The translations under genes and the position numbers were made by a program. 64,000 bases of DNA, from the NCBI RefSeq assembly GCF_002813455.1, contig NZ_PHHE01000001.1, positions 2,480,001-2,544,000 on the forward strand, in the 5' to 3' direction. The stretch's first letter is position 1. The number at the start of each line of letters is the position of its first letter. Source of the stretch: Pseudomonas baetica. Lineage in GTDB: Bacteria > Pseudomonadota > Gammaproteobacteria > Pseudomonadales > Pseudomonadaceae. Below are positions 49,135 through 57,016 of the stretch, one piece after another. Under the pieces are notes generated by a model. It was not told the DNA's origin, made no database searches, and worked only from the letters and a program-made list of their open reading frames with translations.

Positions 49135-49530
49135 CGAACTATTCAAGGTTTTTTTACAACTCGAAAAAAGTCTGCAAAACCCCACAGACACCGCACCTCC
49201 TTGGTGCGGCGAACGACTTATTTACTTAACAAAGACGGGGTATGGTGGGGCGCCCGCGCTATCGGCAAGGCTGACTATCGAAAGCAACTAAGGACGCAAC
49301 GGAACCGACGTACTAAAAGCAAAAACCAGACAAGTAAAATAGTTATAACTTCATAACCTTTGTTGTAGATCAGTACTGCCGTTAATTGATTTTGCTGGAA
49401 GGTTTACGCCTCCATCCGAAAAACGCTGGCAGCGTTTATGGATATCTAAATGTCGAGCACAGACATCTGGGCCAAGGCTCGGCGCTATAGGGTGCAGCTT
49501 CCGTTTGATCGCCTTGTCTGGAGCCGACAC
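49135..49530. other. AT-rich intergenic region between the operon promoter and the cupin gene
   Basis: No gene is recognised here. The stretch is clearly richer in A and T than its surroundings. It contains a short palindrome GTTAT-N6-ATAAC (49342-49357) that could be an operator, and an imperfect hairpin AACGCTGGCAGCGTT (49422-49436). It must hold the cupin promoter and any upstream activating sites of the minus-strand operon. Confidence 0.5.
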
Positions 49531-49875
49531 ATGACTGCCCCTATCACCGTTCTGCGCGACACCCATCCGCTGCCGGTACTCGATGCCTGCAAATGGGAAA
49601 AACTCGAAGGCGACCCGCACACCGTCAACCTCAACGCCTACACCAGCGAAGACGGCAGCAAGATCATGGGCACGTGGATCTGCACACCGGGCAAGTGGCG
49701 CGTCGATTATGTGAAGTGGGAGTACTGCCATTTCCAGGAAGGCTACTGCGTGATCACCCCGGACGGCATGGCGCCGATTCACCTGCGCGCCGGTGACATT
49801 TTCGTGGTTGAACCGGGGATGAAAGGCACGTGGGAAGTGGTCGAGACCGTGCGCAAATATTTCGTGTTTGCCTGA
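49531..49875 (+). CDS. Small cupin-domain protein (EutQ/DUF861-like)
   Basis: A 114-residue single cupin. Start ATG at 49531 with GGAG 9 bp upstream. The sequence TWICTPGKWRVDYVKWEYCHFQEGYCVITPDG fits the DUF861 cupin pattern, including the EYCHFQEGY stretch at the first motif and LRAGDIFVVEPGMKGTWEV at the second. Relatives are annotated as ureidoglycine aminohydrolase-like cupins, but most are uncharacterised. Single gene followed by a strong terminator, divergent from the biosynthetic operon. Confidence 0.85.
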   Translation: MTAPITVLRDTHPLPVLDACKWEKLEGDPHTVNLNAYTSEDGSKIMGTWICTPGKWRVDYVKWEYCHFQEGYCVITPDGMAPIHLRAGDIFVVEPGMKGTWEVVETVRKYFVFA

Positions 49876-49884
49876 TGCAAAAAA

Positions 49885-49915
49885 GCCGGGAAATCACCCG
49901 ACGTGATTTCCCGGC
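49885..49915. terminator. Strong hairpin after the cupin gene
   Basis: A perfect 13-bp stem GCCGGGAAATCAC (49885-49897) / GTGATTTCCCGGC (49903-49915) with a 5-base loop, 10 bp after the stop. The T-run is weak on the plus side; A6 precedes it. Confidence 0.8.
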
Positions 49916-49943
49916 AAACAATATCAGATACACGCAATGCCCT

Positions 49944-50032
49944 TGTGGGAGCGAGCCTGCTCGCGAAAGCGGACGGTCAGTCACTTCCTTGTTGAAGCGA
50001 CCGCCGTCATCGCGAGCAGGCTCGCTCCCACA
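49944..50032. repeat. REP pair
   Basis: TTGTGGGAGCGAGCCTGCTC (49943 onward) and GAGCAGGCTCGCTCCCACAG (to 50032) between the cupin terminator and the mmsB stop. Confidence 0.9.
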
Positions 50033-50038
50033 GTTTGT

Positions 50039-50941
50039 TCAGCGCTGCCCTTCAATTGCAGGCTTGCGATAGCTGTTGATGATCGCCGAGAAGTCTTTCC
50101 CGCCGTCCCCGCGCAGGCTCATCGCCTGATACAACTGTTGCGCCACCGCGCCGAGCACCACCGGTTGGTGCGCCTGCCGCGCCGCTTCCGTGGCCAGCCC
50201 CAGATCCTTGAGCATCAACTCCGCCCCGAAACCACCGGTATAACCACGCGAGGCCGGCGCCGTTTCGACGATGCCCGGCCACGGGTTATACATCTCCGAA
50301 CTCCAGCAGCGACCGGTCGAGCTGTTGATGATGCCGGCCAGCACCGAGGTATCAATCCCCAGTGCATCGCCCAGCGCCATCGCTTCACTGACGCCAACCA
50401 TCGAAATCGCCAGCAGCAAGTTGTTGCAGATCTTGGCGATCTGCCCGGTGCCGACTTCGCCGCAATGCACGATGTTACGGCCCATCTGCGCCAGCACCGG
50501 TTGCAGGGTGGCGAACAGTTGCGGGGTGGCGCCGACCATAAAGGTCAGCGTGCCAGCGGTCGCACCACCAGTGCCACCGGACACTGGTGCATCGGCCATG
50601 GCCACGCCTTGTTTGGCCGCAGCGGCCGCTACGTCACGGGCAGTCTGCGGATCAATGGTGCTGCAATCCACCGCTGGCACACCTTGGCGAATGCCAGCCA
50701 GAACACCGTCCTCACCGAGCCAGACGCTGCGCACATGCACGGCGGCCGGCAGCATGGTGATCACCAGTTCAGCATCCTCGGCCGCCTCACGCGCCGAAGC
50801 GCGAATAGTGCCGCCCAGTTGTTCCAGTTCCGCCAGCACGGTTTTGTTCAGGTCGACCAGGTTCAGCGAATGGCCGGCCTTGATCAGGTTGCGCGCCATC
50901 GGCGCGCCCATGTTACCCAGACCGATAAATGCGATTTTCAT
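50039..50941 (-). CDS. mmsB: 3-hydroxyisobutyrate dehydrogenase
   Basis: A 300-residue NAD-dependent enzyme of valine catabolism that oxidises 3-hydroxyisobutyrate to methylmalonate semialdehyde. Motifs: IAFIGLGNMGAPMARNLIKAGH (nucleotide fold), substrate motif DAPVSGGTGGATAGTLTFMVG and the catalytic GTGQIAKICNNLLLA with Lys about 171, then GFGAELMLKDLGLA. Length and order are standard for MmsB. It is 9 bp downstream of mmsA, as in other pseudomonads. Confidence 0.95.
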   Translation of the reverse strand: MKIAFIGLGNMGAPMARNLIKAGHSLNLVDLNKTVLAELEQLGGTIRASAREAAEDAELVITMLPAAVHVRSVWLGEDGVLAGIRQGVPAVDCSTIDPQTARDVAAAAAKQGVAMADAPVSGGTGGATAGTLTFMVGATPQLFATLQPVLAQMGRNIVHCGEVGTGQIAKICNNLLLAISMVGVSEAMALGDALGIDTSVLAGIINSSTGRCWSSEMYNPWPGIVETAPASRGYTGGFGAELMLKDLGLATEAARQAHQPVVLGAVAQQLYQAMSLRGDGGKDFSAIINSYRKPAIEGQR

Positions 50942-50950
50942 GGCAGTTCC

Positions 50951-52477
50951 TCAGCGCAGGTTGATAGTGGTGTTCACGCCGTCGTTGACGCTGTCGTCAT
51001 CGAACCAGCGCGCCGTGACCGTTTTGGTCTGCGTGTAGAACTGCACCACTTGCTTGCCGTACGGGCCGAGGTCGCCGAGTTTCGAACCGCGCGAACCGGT
51101 GAAGCTGAAGAACGGCACCGGCACTGGAATCGGGATGTTGATACCGACCTGACCGACGTCGATTTCCGTCTGGAATTTACGCGCAGCCGCGCCGCTCTGG
51201 GTGAACAGGCCGGTGCCGTTGCCGAACGGGTTGGCGTTGACCAGGGCGATGGCTTGATCAAGGGTGTCGACTTCCAGCACCACCAGCACCGGGCCAAAGA
51301 TTTCCTGGGTGTAGATCTGCATGTCGGTGGTCACCCCGGAGAACAGGGTCGGGCCGACGAAGTTGCCTTGCTCGTAACCCGGCACGCTGATGTCGCGACC
51401 GTCCAGCTCAAGCTTGGCGCCTTCCTTGATGCCGCTTTCGATCAGATCGAGAATCCGTGCCTTGGCTTTCTTCGAGATCACCGGGCCGACATCGGTGCCC
51501 GGCTCGCTGCCGGCGTTGACCTTGAGTTTCTGCGCCAGCGCTTTCAGGTCAGGCAGCCATTGTTTCGCCGCGCCCACCAGCACCACCACCGAAGTGGCCA
51601 TGCAACGTTGCCCGGCCGCACCAAAACCGGCGCCAACCAGCGCATTCAGCGCTTGCTCGCGATTGGCGTCCGCCAGCACCACGGCGTGGTTCTTCGCACC
51701 CATCATCGATTGCACGCGTTTGCCATGCTTGCCGGCCAAGTCATAAACGTGGGTGCCGACAGCGGTCGAACCGACGAACGAAATCGCCTTGATGTCCTCG
51801 TGCGTGCACAGGCCATCAACCACATCTTTACCGCCATGCACCACGTTGAGCACGCCTGCCGGAACGCCCGCCTCGATGGCCAGTTCCACCAGAAGCAGGG
51901 TCGACAGCGGATCCTGTTCGGAAGGCTTCAATACAAAAGTGTTGCCGCAGGCGATGGCCATCGGGAACATCCACAGCGGAATCATCGCCGGGAAGTTGAA
52001 CGGGGTGATGCCGGCGCACACACCGATCGGCTGGCGCAGGGTATAGGTGTCAACGCCGCCGGCGACATTCTCGGCGAACTCGCCCATTTGCAGGCTGCCG
52101 ATGGAGCAGGCGTGCTCGACCACTTCCAGGCCACGGAAAATGTCGCCCTCGGCGTCGGCAATGGTTTTGCCCTGCTCAGCGCTCAGCACCACGGCGATGC
52201 GTTTGGAATGCTCGCGGATCAGCGCTTGCAGCTTGAGCATGATGCGCATGCGCGCGCCGATCGGGGTCAGTTTCCAGGTCTGAAAGGCGCGCTGCGCGGC
52301 GCTGACGGCGGCATCGACTTCAGCGGCGGTGGCGAATGGGACTTTGGCCAGCACTTGCTGGGTCGCCGGATTGACGATGTCGTGCCACTCGGTGGTCTGC
52401 GACTCGACCCACTCGCCGTTGATCAGCAGCTTGACCTTCTGGACCGTGGTTTCGTTGGGCGTAAGCGATGCGTTCAT
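50951..52477 (-). CDS. mmsA: CoA-acylating methylmalonate-semialdehyde dehydrogenase
   Basis: A 508-residue aldehyde dehydrogenase that converts (methyl)malonate semialdehyde to propionyl-CoA or acetyl-CoA in valine, inositol and beta-alanine breakdown. Seen: [25 protein letters not shown], the nucleotide loop [12 protein letters not shown], catalytic Cys in [12 protein letters not shown], and [24 protein letters not shown]. The general-base Glu of ordinary aldehyde dehydrogenases is replaced by the MMAKNHAVV-type motif ([15 protein letters not shown]), which marks the CoA-dependent class. Divergent from a LysR gene. Confidence 0.95.
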   Translation of the reverse strand: MNASLTPNETTVQKVKLLINGEWVESQTTEWHDIVNPATQQVLAKVPFATAAEVDAAVSAAQRAFQTWKLTPIGARMRIMLKLQALIREHSKRIAVVLSAEQGKTIADAEGDIFRGLEVVEHACSIGSLQMGEFAENVAGGVDTYTLRQPIGVCAGITPFNFPAMIPLWMFPMAIACGNTFVLKPSEQDPLSTLLLVELAIEAGVPAGVLNVVHGGKDVVDGLCTHEDIKAISFVGSTAVGTHVYDLAGKHGKRVQSMMGAKNHAVVLADANREQALNALVGAGFGAAGQRCMATSVVVLVGAAKQWLPDLKALAQKLKVNAGSEPGTDVGPVISKKAKARILDLIESGIKEGAKLELDGRDISVPGYEQGNFVGPTLFSGVTTDMQIYTQEIFGPVLVVLEVDTLDQAIALVNANPFGNGTGLFTQSGAAARKFQTEIDVGQVGINIPIPVPVPFFSFTGSRGSKLGDLGPYGKQVVQFYTQTKTVTARWFDDDSVNDGVNTTINLR

Positions 52478-52626
52478 GCTGGTCTCCGAAATTTGTTTTT
52501 ATCGTAGGAGCCAAGGCGAAAGGTTCGCCTTGAGATGAGGCGTGTGTCACGAATTGGTTGTCGGACTGTTTTTGGAGTATAGATGTGCAAACTTCTAATA
52601 AGAACGCACATATAAGCCCGTCCATC

Positions 52627-53574
52627 ATGCAAAAAAACATCACCTCTCTCGGTTCGCTGAACTGGGACGACCTCAAGTTTTTCCTTGAAGTCGCCCGCAC
52701 CCGCAAGGCCAGCACCGCCGCCAAACGGCTCGCGGTCGACTACACCACGGTGTCGCGGCGCATCAGTTCGCTGGAAGCGGCGCTGGGCACATTGCTGTTC
52801 GAGAAGTCACGCACCAGCGGCTTCGTCTTGACCACCGAAGGCCAGCGCTTGCTGGGTTATGCCGAGTCGATTGAAAGCACGTTGCACATGGCGTGCGAAC
52901 AGGTGTCAGGCTCCGGCGTGGCGTTATCGGGCCATGTGCGCATGGGCTGCACCGAAGGGTTCGGCAGCTTTTTCATCACGCCGCAATTGAGCCATTTCGT
53001 CGACGCCTACCCGGCAATCTCGGTGGACATCCTGCCGCTGCCGCACTTCATCAGCCTGTCCAAGCGCGAGGCCGATATCGTCATCGCTCTGGAGCGCCCG
53101 GAGCACGGGCCATACGTGTGCTGCAAACTCTGCGACTACCGCTTGCAGCTGTACGCAACCCAGGACTACCTCGACAAACACCCACCGATCCGCCGCCCGG
53201 CGGATTTGAGCAAGCATCAATTCATCAGCTATGTGGATGACCTGGCGTTCAGCTCGGAGCTGCTGTACCTGGCGAACGTGCTGCCTGGCGCCAACGCGCA
53301 TTTGCGCAGCACCAGCGTCATCGCGCAATTCGTCGCGGCGCAGCAAGGGCGCTCACTGGCGATTCTGCCGTGCTTCCTCGCCGCACAAGACCCGCGCCTG
53401 CTGCCGGTGTTGCCGGAGGACATCGACATCACCCGGCAGTTCTGGATGTACTGCCGGGAGGATCTGCGCAAGTTGAAGCGGATTACCCTGTTGTGGGATT
53501 ACATCCGCGAGGTGACCGAGCGCAATCAGGGTCTGTTGATGGGGCAGACCCGTGAGATGCAGTTTGCTGACTGA
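52627..53574 (+). CDS. LysR-family regulator of mmsAB (predicted)
   Basis: A 315-residue LTTR, start ATG at 52627, 149 bp from the divergent mmsA start. HTH: LKFFLEVARTRKASTAAKRLAVDYTTVSRRISSLEAALGTLLFEK. Effector domain: HVRMGCTEGFGSFFITPQLSHFVDAYPAISVDILPLPHF. The position makes control of mmsAB likely; in P. aeruginosa that role is held by an AraC-type MmsR. The last 71 bp (53504-53574), coding REVTERNQGLLMGQTREMQ and the final residues, are repeated at 56450-56520, on the far side of the bacteriocin island. Confidence 0.88.
   Translation: MQKNITSLGSLNWDDLKFFLEVARTRKASTAAKRLAVDYTTVSRRISSLEAALGTLLFEKSRTSGFVLTTEGQRLLGYAESIESTLHMACEQVSGSGVALSGHVRMGCTEGFGSFFITPQLSHFVDAYPAISVDILPLPHFISLSKREADIVIALERPEHGPYVCCKLCDYRLQLYATQDYLDKHPPIRRPADLSKHQFISYVDDLAFSSELLYLANVLPGANAHLRSTSVIAQFVAAQQGRSLAILPCFLAAQDPRLLPVLPEDIDITRQFWMYCREDLRKLKRITLLWDYIREVTERNQGLLMGQTREMQFAD
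53504..53574 (+). repeat. Island left boundary: 3' end of the LysR gene, copy 1
   Basis: This 71-bp segment matches 56450-56520 with about eight differences, nearly all silent. It encodes the end of the intact regulator. Together the two copies bracket the bacteriocin genes. Confidence 0.9.
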
Positions 53575-53946
53575 TGATCTTCAAGGAATCAGGTGGCCGG
53601 ATCGTAGCGAGGTCAGCACGCCCTTTTCAACCGTTTTGTAACAGGGATTGGTACACGACTTGTAACTTTGAAAGCGCATCGAAGCCAATATCTTGATTGT
53701 TCGAATTTAACGCTGTCATGGCGGCTGCATTGTCGAAGATTGCGATGAAAGCGCTACGACAAACTGCCACCATTCAAAGTCCGTCCCCAACCATTTATCC
53801 TCCGCACCTCCAGCAATTGACATGGAACACAGGGAACTTTCAGTACGGCTTTTGGGATTTGTCCTACAGCCATTGCATGAGCTTCCCGCTAACGTCGATG
53901 CTGCCCAGCTACAGGTTGGAACTCCCCAAGGACGAAAGGAAGCGGC
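53575..53946. other. Gap between the LysR gene and the bacteriocin gene
   Basis: No convincing gene. It is AT-richer than the flanks and presumably holds the bacteriocin promoter. A plus-strand frame from 53822 reads RELSVRLLGFVLQPLHELP before running into the toxin gene out of frame; this looks like it could be the tail of a lost gene but is not assignable. No clear LexA box or P-box was identified. Confidence 0.4.
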
Positions 53947-55065
53947 ATGTCTGGCTATGTACCCAACCCGCCAAAGGGCTACCGCTACAGCGGTGTTGAG
54001 CCTGTCGATATCCATGCCCAGCGTTGGGCAGAATACAAAGACCTATCACCAAAACCAGAAGACAAGCCCGACACAATGGGCTGTGTGTTTGCCAAGAGCT
54101 GCAACCTCCCTGATGGTGTGATCGACCACAAGAACCAATCCGGGTTTGTGCCTGTTGAGAAACTGGCCGACTACGGACTGTGGGCTGTGCTTGGAACCGG
54201 GGCAGCGATTACCGCCCAAGGCACCCCACTCCAACTGGTGGGCGGGTCTGCTACTGGCAGTGCAATTGCTAAACGTCTTGGCGGGTCGCTATCACTGGGC
54301 CAGCTGAAAGGATCAGGCGTTGTTGCTGCTGGTTTTGTAACAGGTACTGTTGGGATGCTGATCCCGAACACCAGCATTTCACCTGATAGCGCCTTCTACA
54401 AGAACGATCAATACGCAACGCTTGAAACTGGCCGCACCCGTGTACGCGTCAACGTGAAGACTTTGCCGGATGGCTCCGTTAACGCCTACGGCTTCTACAC
54501 GGGCGGTAAAACGGATTGGGAGAATGTCCCTGTCATCAAGGGCGATAAAGTCGGTGAGACATATGTTGCTGACATCGGCAACGGGATTGGGCTCACTTGG
54601 ACGCCAGCGGCAAACCCTGATGGCGTACTGGGCATTCCTGCACTGGAAGGTGCTCCGCAATTGCCACCAGTGTGGGTTTATCCGCCGACCGAACAGGCCA
54701 ATAAGATATTGGTCAATCCGGTGCATCCACCAGACTACCAAGATGCAATCATCACATTTCCTAACGCCGATATTCAGCCGATTTACATTTCGCTGAGCGT
54801 ATCAGGTGATCATAGCTATCACCCGGCGCCTAAAGGACTGACGGCATTTCCTGATGCTGCGAGGGATAAATCAAAAAGCAGCGTTCAAGGTGGTGGTAAA
54901 AAACGTACCCGCTGGAAAGACTCTAAAGGGCGGATTTACGAGTGGGACAGTCAACACGGGGCTGTTGAAATGTATGATAAACAAGGCAAGCATTTGGGGG
55001 AGTACAACCCAGAGACAGGCGAGCAAACCAAGCCCGCAAAACCGGGAAGAACCACTCCTAAATAG
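53947..55065 (+). CDS. S-type pyocin-domain bacteriocin with colicin E3-type rRNase domain
   Basis: A 372-residue toxin with AGGAAG ribosome site. Residues about 95-285 match the S-type pyocin domain, including ALEGAPQLPPVWVYPPTEQANKI and VHPPDYQDAIITFPNADIQPIYISLS. The C-terminal about 85 residues follow colicin E3: HSYHPAPKGL, GGGKKRTRWKDSKGRIYEWDSQHGAVEMYDKQGKHLGEYNPETG. The catalytic Asp, His and Glu of E3 fall on D, H and E of YEWDSQHGAVE, so cleavage of 16S rRNA in the decoding site is predicted. No receptor-binding or TonB-type domain, signal peptide or PAAR motif is visible, so the delivery route is unclear. It sits in an island between LysR 3'-end repeats. Confidence 0.85.
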   Translation: MSGYVPNPPKGYRYSGVEPVDIHAQRWAEYKDLSPKPEDKPDTMGCVFAKSCNLPDGVIDHKNQSGFVPVEKLADYGLWAVLGTGAAITAQGTPLQLVGGSATGSAIAKRLGGSLSLGQLKGSGVVAAGFVTGTVGMLIPNTSISPDSAFYKNDQYATLETGRTRVRVNVKTLPDGSVNAYGFYTGGKTDWENVPVIKGDKVGETYVADIGNGIGLTWTPAANPDGVLGIPALEGAPQLPPVWVYPPTEQANKILVNPVHPPDYQDAIITFPNADIQPIYISLSVSGDHSYHPAPKGLTAFPDAARDKSKSSVQGGGKKRTRWKDSKGRIYEWDSQHGAVEMYDKQGKHLGEYNPETGEQTKPAKPGRTTPK

Positions 55066-55079
55066 ATTGAGAGATAGTT

Positions 55080-55319
55080 ATGTACTTATGCATCACAGGA
55101 TTTTTGCCTGACAGCTTTGAAGATAGCTCGTTGAAGTACGAACTGGACGTGGCGCCAGAGTTTGAACAAAGAGTAATGGATATTCTTGGTTGGAAGAGCC
55201 TTGAAGCTGAGGCCGATGGGGAGTTACCACTAACCCGTGAACAGGTTAGCCAGATCGCCGATGTCGTCGAGGAATCTCTGCCCGACAACCTTGATATGTT
55301 TATTGGAGTTGTTGCGTAG
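55080..55319 (+). CDS. Immunity protein for the E3-type toxin (pyocin S6 immunity-like)
   Basis: A 79-residue acidic protein 14 bp after the toxin stop, the standard place for an immunity gene. It begins MYLCITGFLPDSFEDSSLKYE and contains VMDILGWKSLEAEADGELPLTREQVSQI with a C-terminal LPDNLDMFIGVVA. The pattern recalls pyocin S6-type immunity proteins, which guard against E3-like rRNases. It should bind the toxin domain and block its active site. AT-rich codon use supports acquisition along with the toxin. Confidence 0.75.
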   Translation: MYLCITGFLPDSFEDSSLKYELDVAPEFEQRVMDILGWKSLEAEADGELPLTREQVSQIADVVEESLPDNLDMFIGVVA

Positions 55320-55363
55320 CGACAGAGCACATCACAGCCAGCAATCAGAATACAGATGAAGCT

Positions 55364-55392
55364 CGCCCACACCAAAGGACTGTCATCCTGCA
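55364..55392 (+). repeat. 29-bp direct repeat, left copy
   Basis: CGCCCACACCAAAGGACTGT and the following ATCCTGCA are identical to 56396-56424. The two copies bracket the two small genes 55511-55888 and 55911-56387. Confidence 0.92.
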
Positions 55393-55510
55393 TGGAGATA
55401 AAACTGAAGGTGTGAGCGAGCGGCGGGAATTGTACCAGTAACCCGGTATTACCGTGGATTTGCCAGAGTCGTAATTCCTCGACCTGATTCACCTTTCTGA
55501 GGGAGCAGAC

Positions 55511-55888
55511 ATGTCCATCGTAGAAACGAAAGTCGTCGATATTATTGCGGTGCCCGAGTGGGAGCCTGAAAACGTAATTTTGGTAATCACTGACCACCTT
55601 GAGTGGGGTGATAAAGCGCAACAAAGCGAACACCTGCTACTGCTTCAAGAAAAGGTCAACAGCTACGTTGCTTTCATTGAGAGCGGAGAGCTGCTGGAAA
55701 GCTACCCGCCAGCGAAAGACAAGCTACCAATCATCCGAGTTAACGGTTTGTATGAGCTGCCAGCACAAGGCGAAACCTTTGTAGACCGAGTCACTGACCT
55801 GCTGAAAGGTGCAGGTATCGGCTTTGAGTTCGTGCTGAAAGAAAGCGAGAAAATTCGCAATATGTTACTACCCGTGTCCAAAGGCTAG
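55511..55888 (+). CDS. DUF6572-like protein, possible orphan immunity
   Basis: A 125-residue acidic soluble protein with GAGGGAGCA ahead of the ATG. Motif ILVITDHLEWGDKAQQSEHLLLLQEKVNSYVAFIESGELLESYPPAKDK agrees with DUF6572 proteins, which recur near toxin-immunity loci and elsewhere. The C-terminal FVDRVTDLLKGAGIGFEF closes a small alpha/beta fold. It is likely an immunity or accessory gene of the bacteriocin island, but no target is known. Confidence 0.65.
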   Translation: MSIVETKVVDIIAVPEWEPENVILVITDHLEWGDKAQQSEHLLLLQEKVNSYVAFIESGELLESYPPAKDKLPIIRVNGLYELPAQGETFVDRVTDLLKGAGIGFEFVLKESEKIRNMLLPVSKG

Positions 55889-55910
55889 CGGATTGCTCAA
55901 GGAGAAAACT

Positions 55911-56387
55911 ATGAAGCTTCGCCCTGACTTAATGCCACCGATGCTGGATGAACCCTTGGTTGCTCGATTGACGATGCTTGCAGAAGAAATTGATTGCGGG
56001 CACGAAGAACAAACCCAGAGTCAGGTGGCAGCATTCAACCGGGAAGCAATGACCGCACTTGAGTTCATCGACTTTCAGGGAATCTATGGTGGGCAATCTC
56101 ACGACACATGGGTTCGAAAAGTCTTAGCAACACCCTATGAGCGGCGCCTGACGGATGTAACCAAGCAAGAGTTGGTTGAGTTGGCTCGAAGGGTCATGGA
56201 GGGTGTTGGCGCTGACCATGAAGTCGAGTTCTGGTTGAGCATGTTGGCAATCAACATACCCAATGAACGCATATCCGATCTGATCTTCTGGCCAGACGAA
56301 TACTTCGATGAAGCAGATTATCCACAGCAACTATCCCCAGAGCAGGTGATAGAAATCGCGTTGAAAGACAAAGATGTAGTGCTGTAA
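55911..56387 (+). CDS. Uncharacterised acidic protein of the bacteriocin island
   Basis: A 158-residue soluble, acidic, mainly helical protein (MKLRPDLMPPMLDEPLVARLT, then TKQELVELARRVMEGVGADHEVEFWLSMLAIN and a Pro-rich end SPEQVIEIALKDKDVVL). Start ATG at 55911 with GGAGA 7 bp upstream, 22 bp after the DUF6572-like gene. No family is recognised with confidence. Its low GC, small size and place inside the direct-repeat cassette suggest an immunity-type role. Confidence 0.6.
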   Translation: MKLRPDLMPPMLDEPLVARLTMLAEEIDCGHEEQTQSQVAAFNREAMTALEFIDFQGIYGGQSHDTWVRKVLATPYERRLTDVTKQELVELARRVMEGVGADHEVEFWLSMLAINIPNERISDLIFWPDEYFDEADYPQQLSPEQVIEIALKDKDVVL

Positions 56388-56395
56388 TCAAGACC

Positions 56396-56424
56396 CGCCC
56401 ACACCAAAGGACTGTCATCCTGCA
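56396..56424 (+). repeat. 29-bp direct repeat, right copy
   Basis: Identical to 55364-55392. Lies 8 bp after the last gene of the cassette and 25 bp before the second LysR-end copy. Confidence 0.92.
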
Positions 56425-56449
56425 CGCGGTAATAATCTCAAATTGTGTG

Positions 56450-56520
56450 TCCGCGAGGTAATCGAGCGCAATCAGGGTCTGTTGATGGGGCAGACCCGTG
56501 AAATGCAGTTCGCCGATTAG
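56450..56520 (+). repeat. Island right boundary: LysR gene 3' end, copy 2 (gene remnant)
   Basis: Encodes REVIERNQGLLMGQTREMQ and the last three residues FAD with a stop at 56518, the same peptide as the end of the intact LysR gene with one change (Thr to Ile), but with several silent differences. It directly abuts yfiB, which suggests that it is the ancestral gene end left when the island entered. Confidence 0.9.
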
Positions 56521-57011
56521 TCGGCGCTGACCACAATCGACACCCGGCGGTTTTCCGTTCGGCCCGCAGCGGTGTCGTTGGACGCCACAGGTTCGCTGCT
56601 GCCCAAGCCTCGCAGCTGAATGTTCTCTTGGTTCATGCCAACCGTGCCCAGCACTTTGGCGACACTCTCGGCGCGGCGCAGCGAGAGTTGCTGGTTGTAA
56701 CTTTCCTTGCCTGAGGCATCGGTGTGGCCATCGACGCGCACGCGCTCGATGCCGACACCCAGCAACGCCTTACCGATACGCTCGACGATCTCGGTGCTTT
56801 GGTTGTTCAGGCTCTCGACATCGCTGCCAAACAGTACTTTGCCAGACAGGCCAAATTCCCAGCCTTCGTCGGTCGGCTCAAAGCCTTGCTGTTTGAGCAC
56901 GGCGACTTGCGCCGGGGTCAGACCTTTTTGCGGGGCGGTCTGGCAACCGGCAAGGGTCAGCGTGACCATCAACAGCACGACGGAAAAAAATCGAATGGGC
57001 AGTGTGAACAC
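56517..57011 (-). CDS. yfiB: YfiB-type OmpA-domain lipoprotein
   Basis: A 164-residue outer-membrane lipoprotein. GTG start at 57011 after GGAG. Lipobox TLAGC places the lipidated Cys at 23. The C-terminal OmpA peptidoglycan-binding domain shows VDGHTDASGKESYNQQLSLRRAESVAKVL and RGLGSSEPVASNDTAAGRTENRRVSIVV. In P. aeruginosa YfiB sequesters the periplasmic repressor YfiR at the cell wall and so frees the cyclase YfiN. It is the third gene of the yfiR-yfiN-yfiB operon, 5 bp after yfiN. Its stop overlaps the stop of the convergent LysR remnant. Confidence 0.9.
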   Translation of the reverse strand: MFTLPIRFFSVVLLMVTLTLAGCQTAPQKGLTPAQVAVLKQQGFEPTDEGWEFGLSGKVLFGSDVESLNNQSTEIVERIGKALLGVGIERVRVDGHTDASGKESYNQQLSLRRAESVAKVLGTVGMNQENIQLRGLGSSEPVASNDTAAGRTENRRVSIVVSAD

Positions 57012-57016
57012 GGGAA

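Noticed and set aside
49937..52507. 856-codon plus-strand ORF spanning mmsB and mmsA
   Set aside because: Antisense to two well-defined metabolic genes; Arg/His-rich low-quality translation and no ribosome site.
53947..54120. PAAR-type type VI secretion N-terminus on the bacteriocin
   Set aside because: The first 60 residues show no PAAR repeats or MIX-type motif; only the pyocin and rRNase domains can be supported.
55364..56424. CRISPR array suggested by a repeated 29-bp sequence
   Set aside because: Only two copies about 1 kb apart with genes between them; no short spacers and no cas genes.
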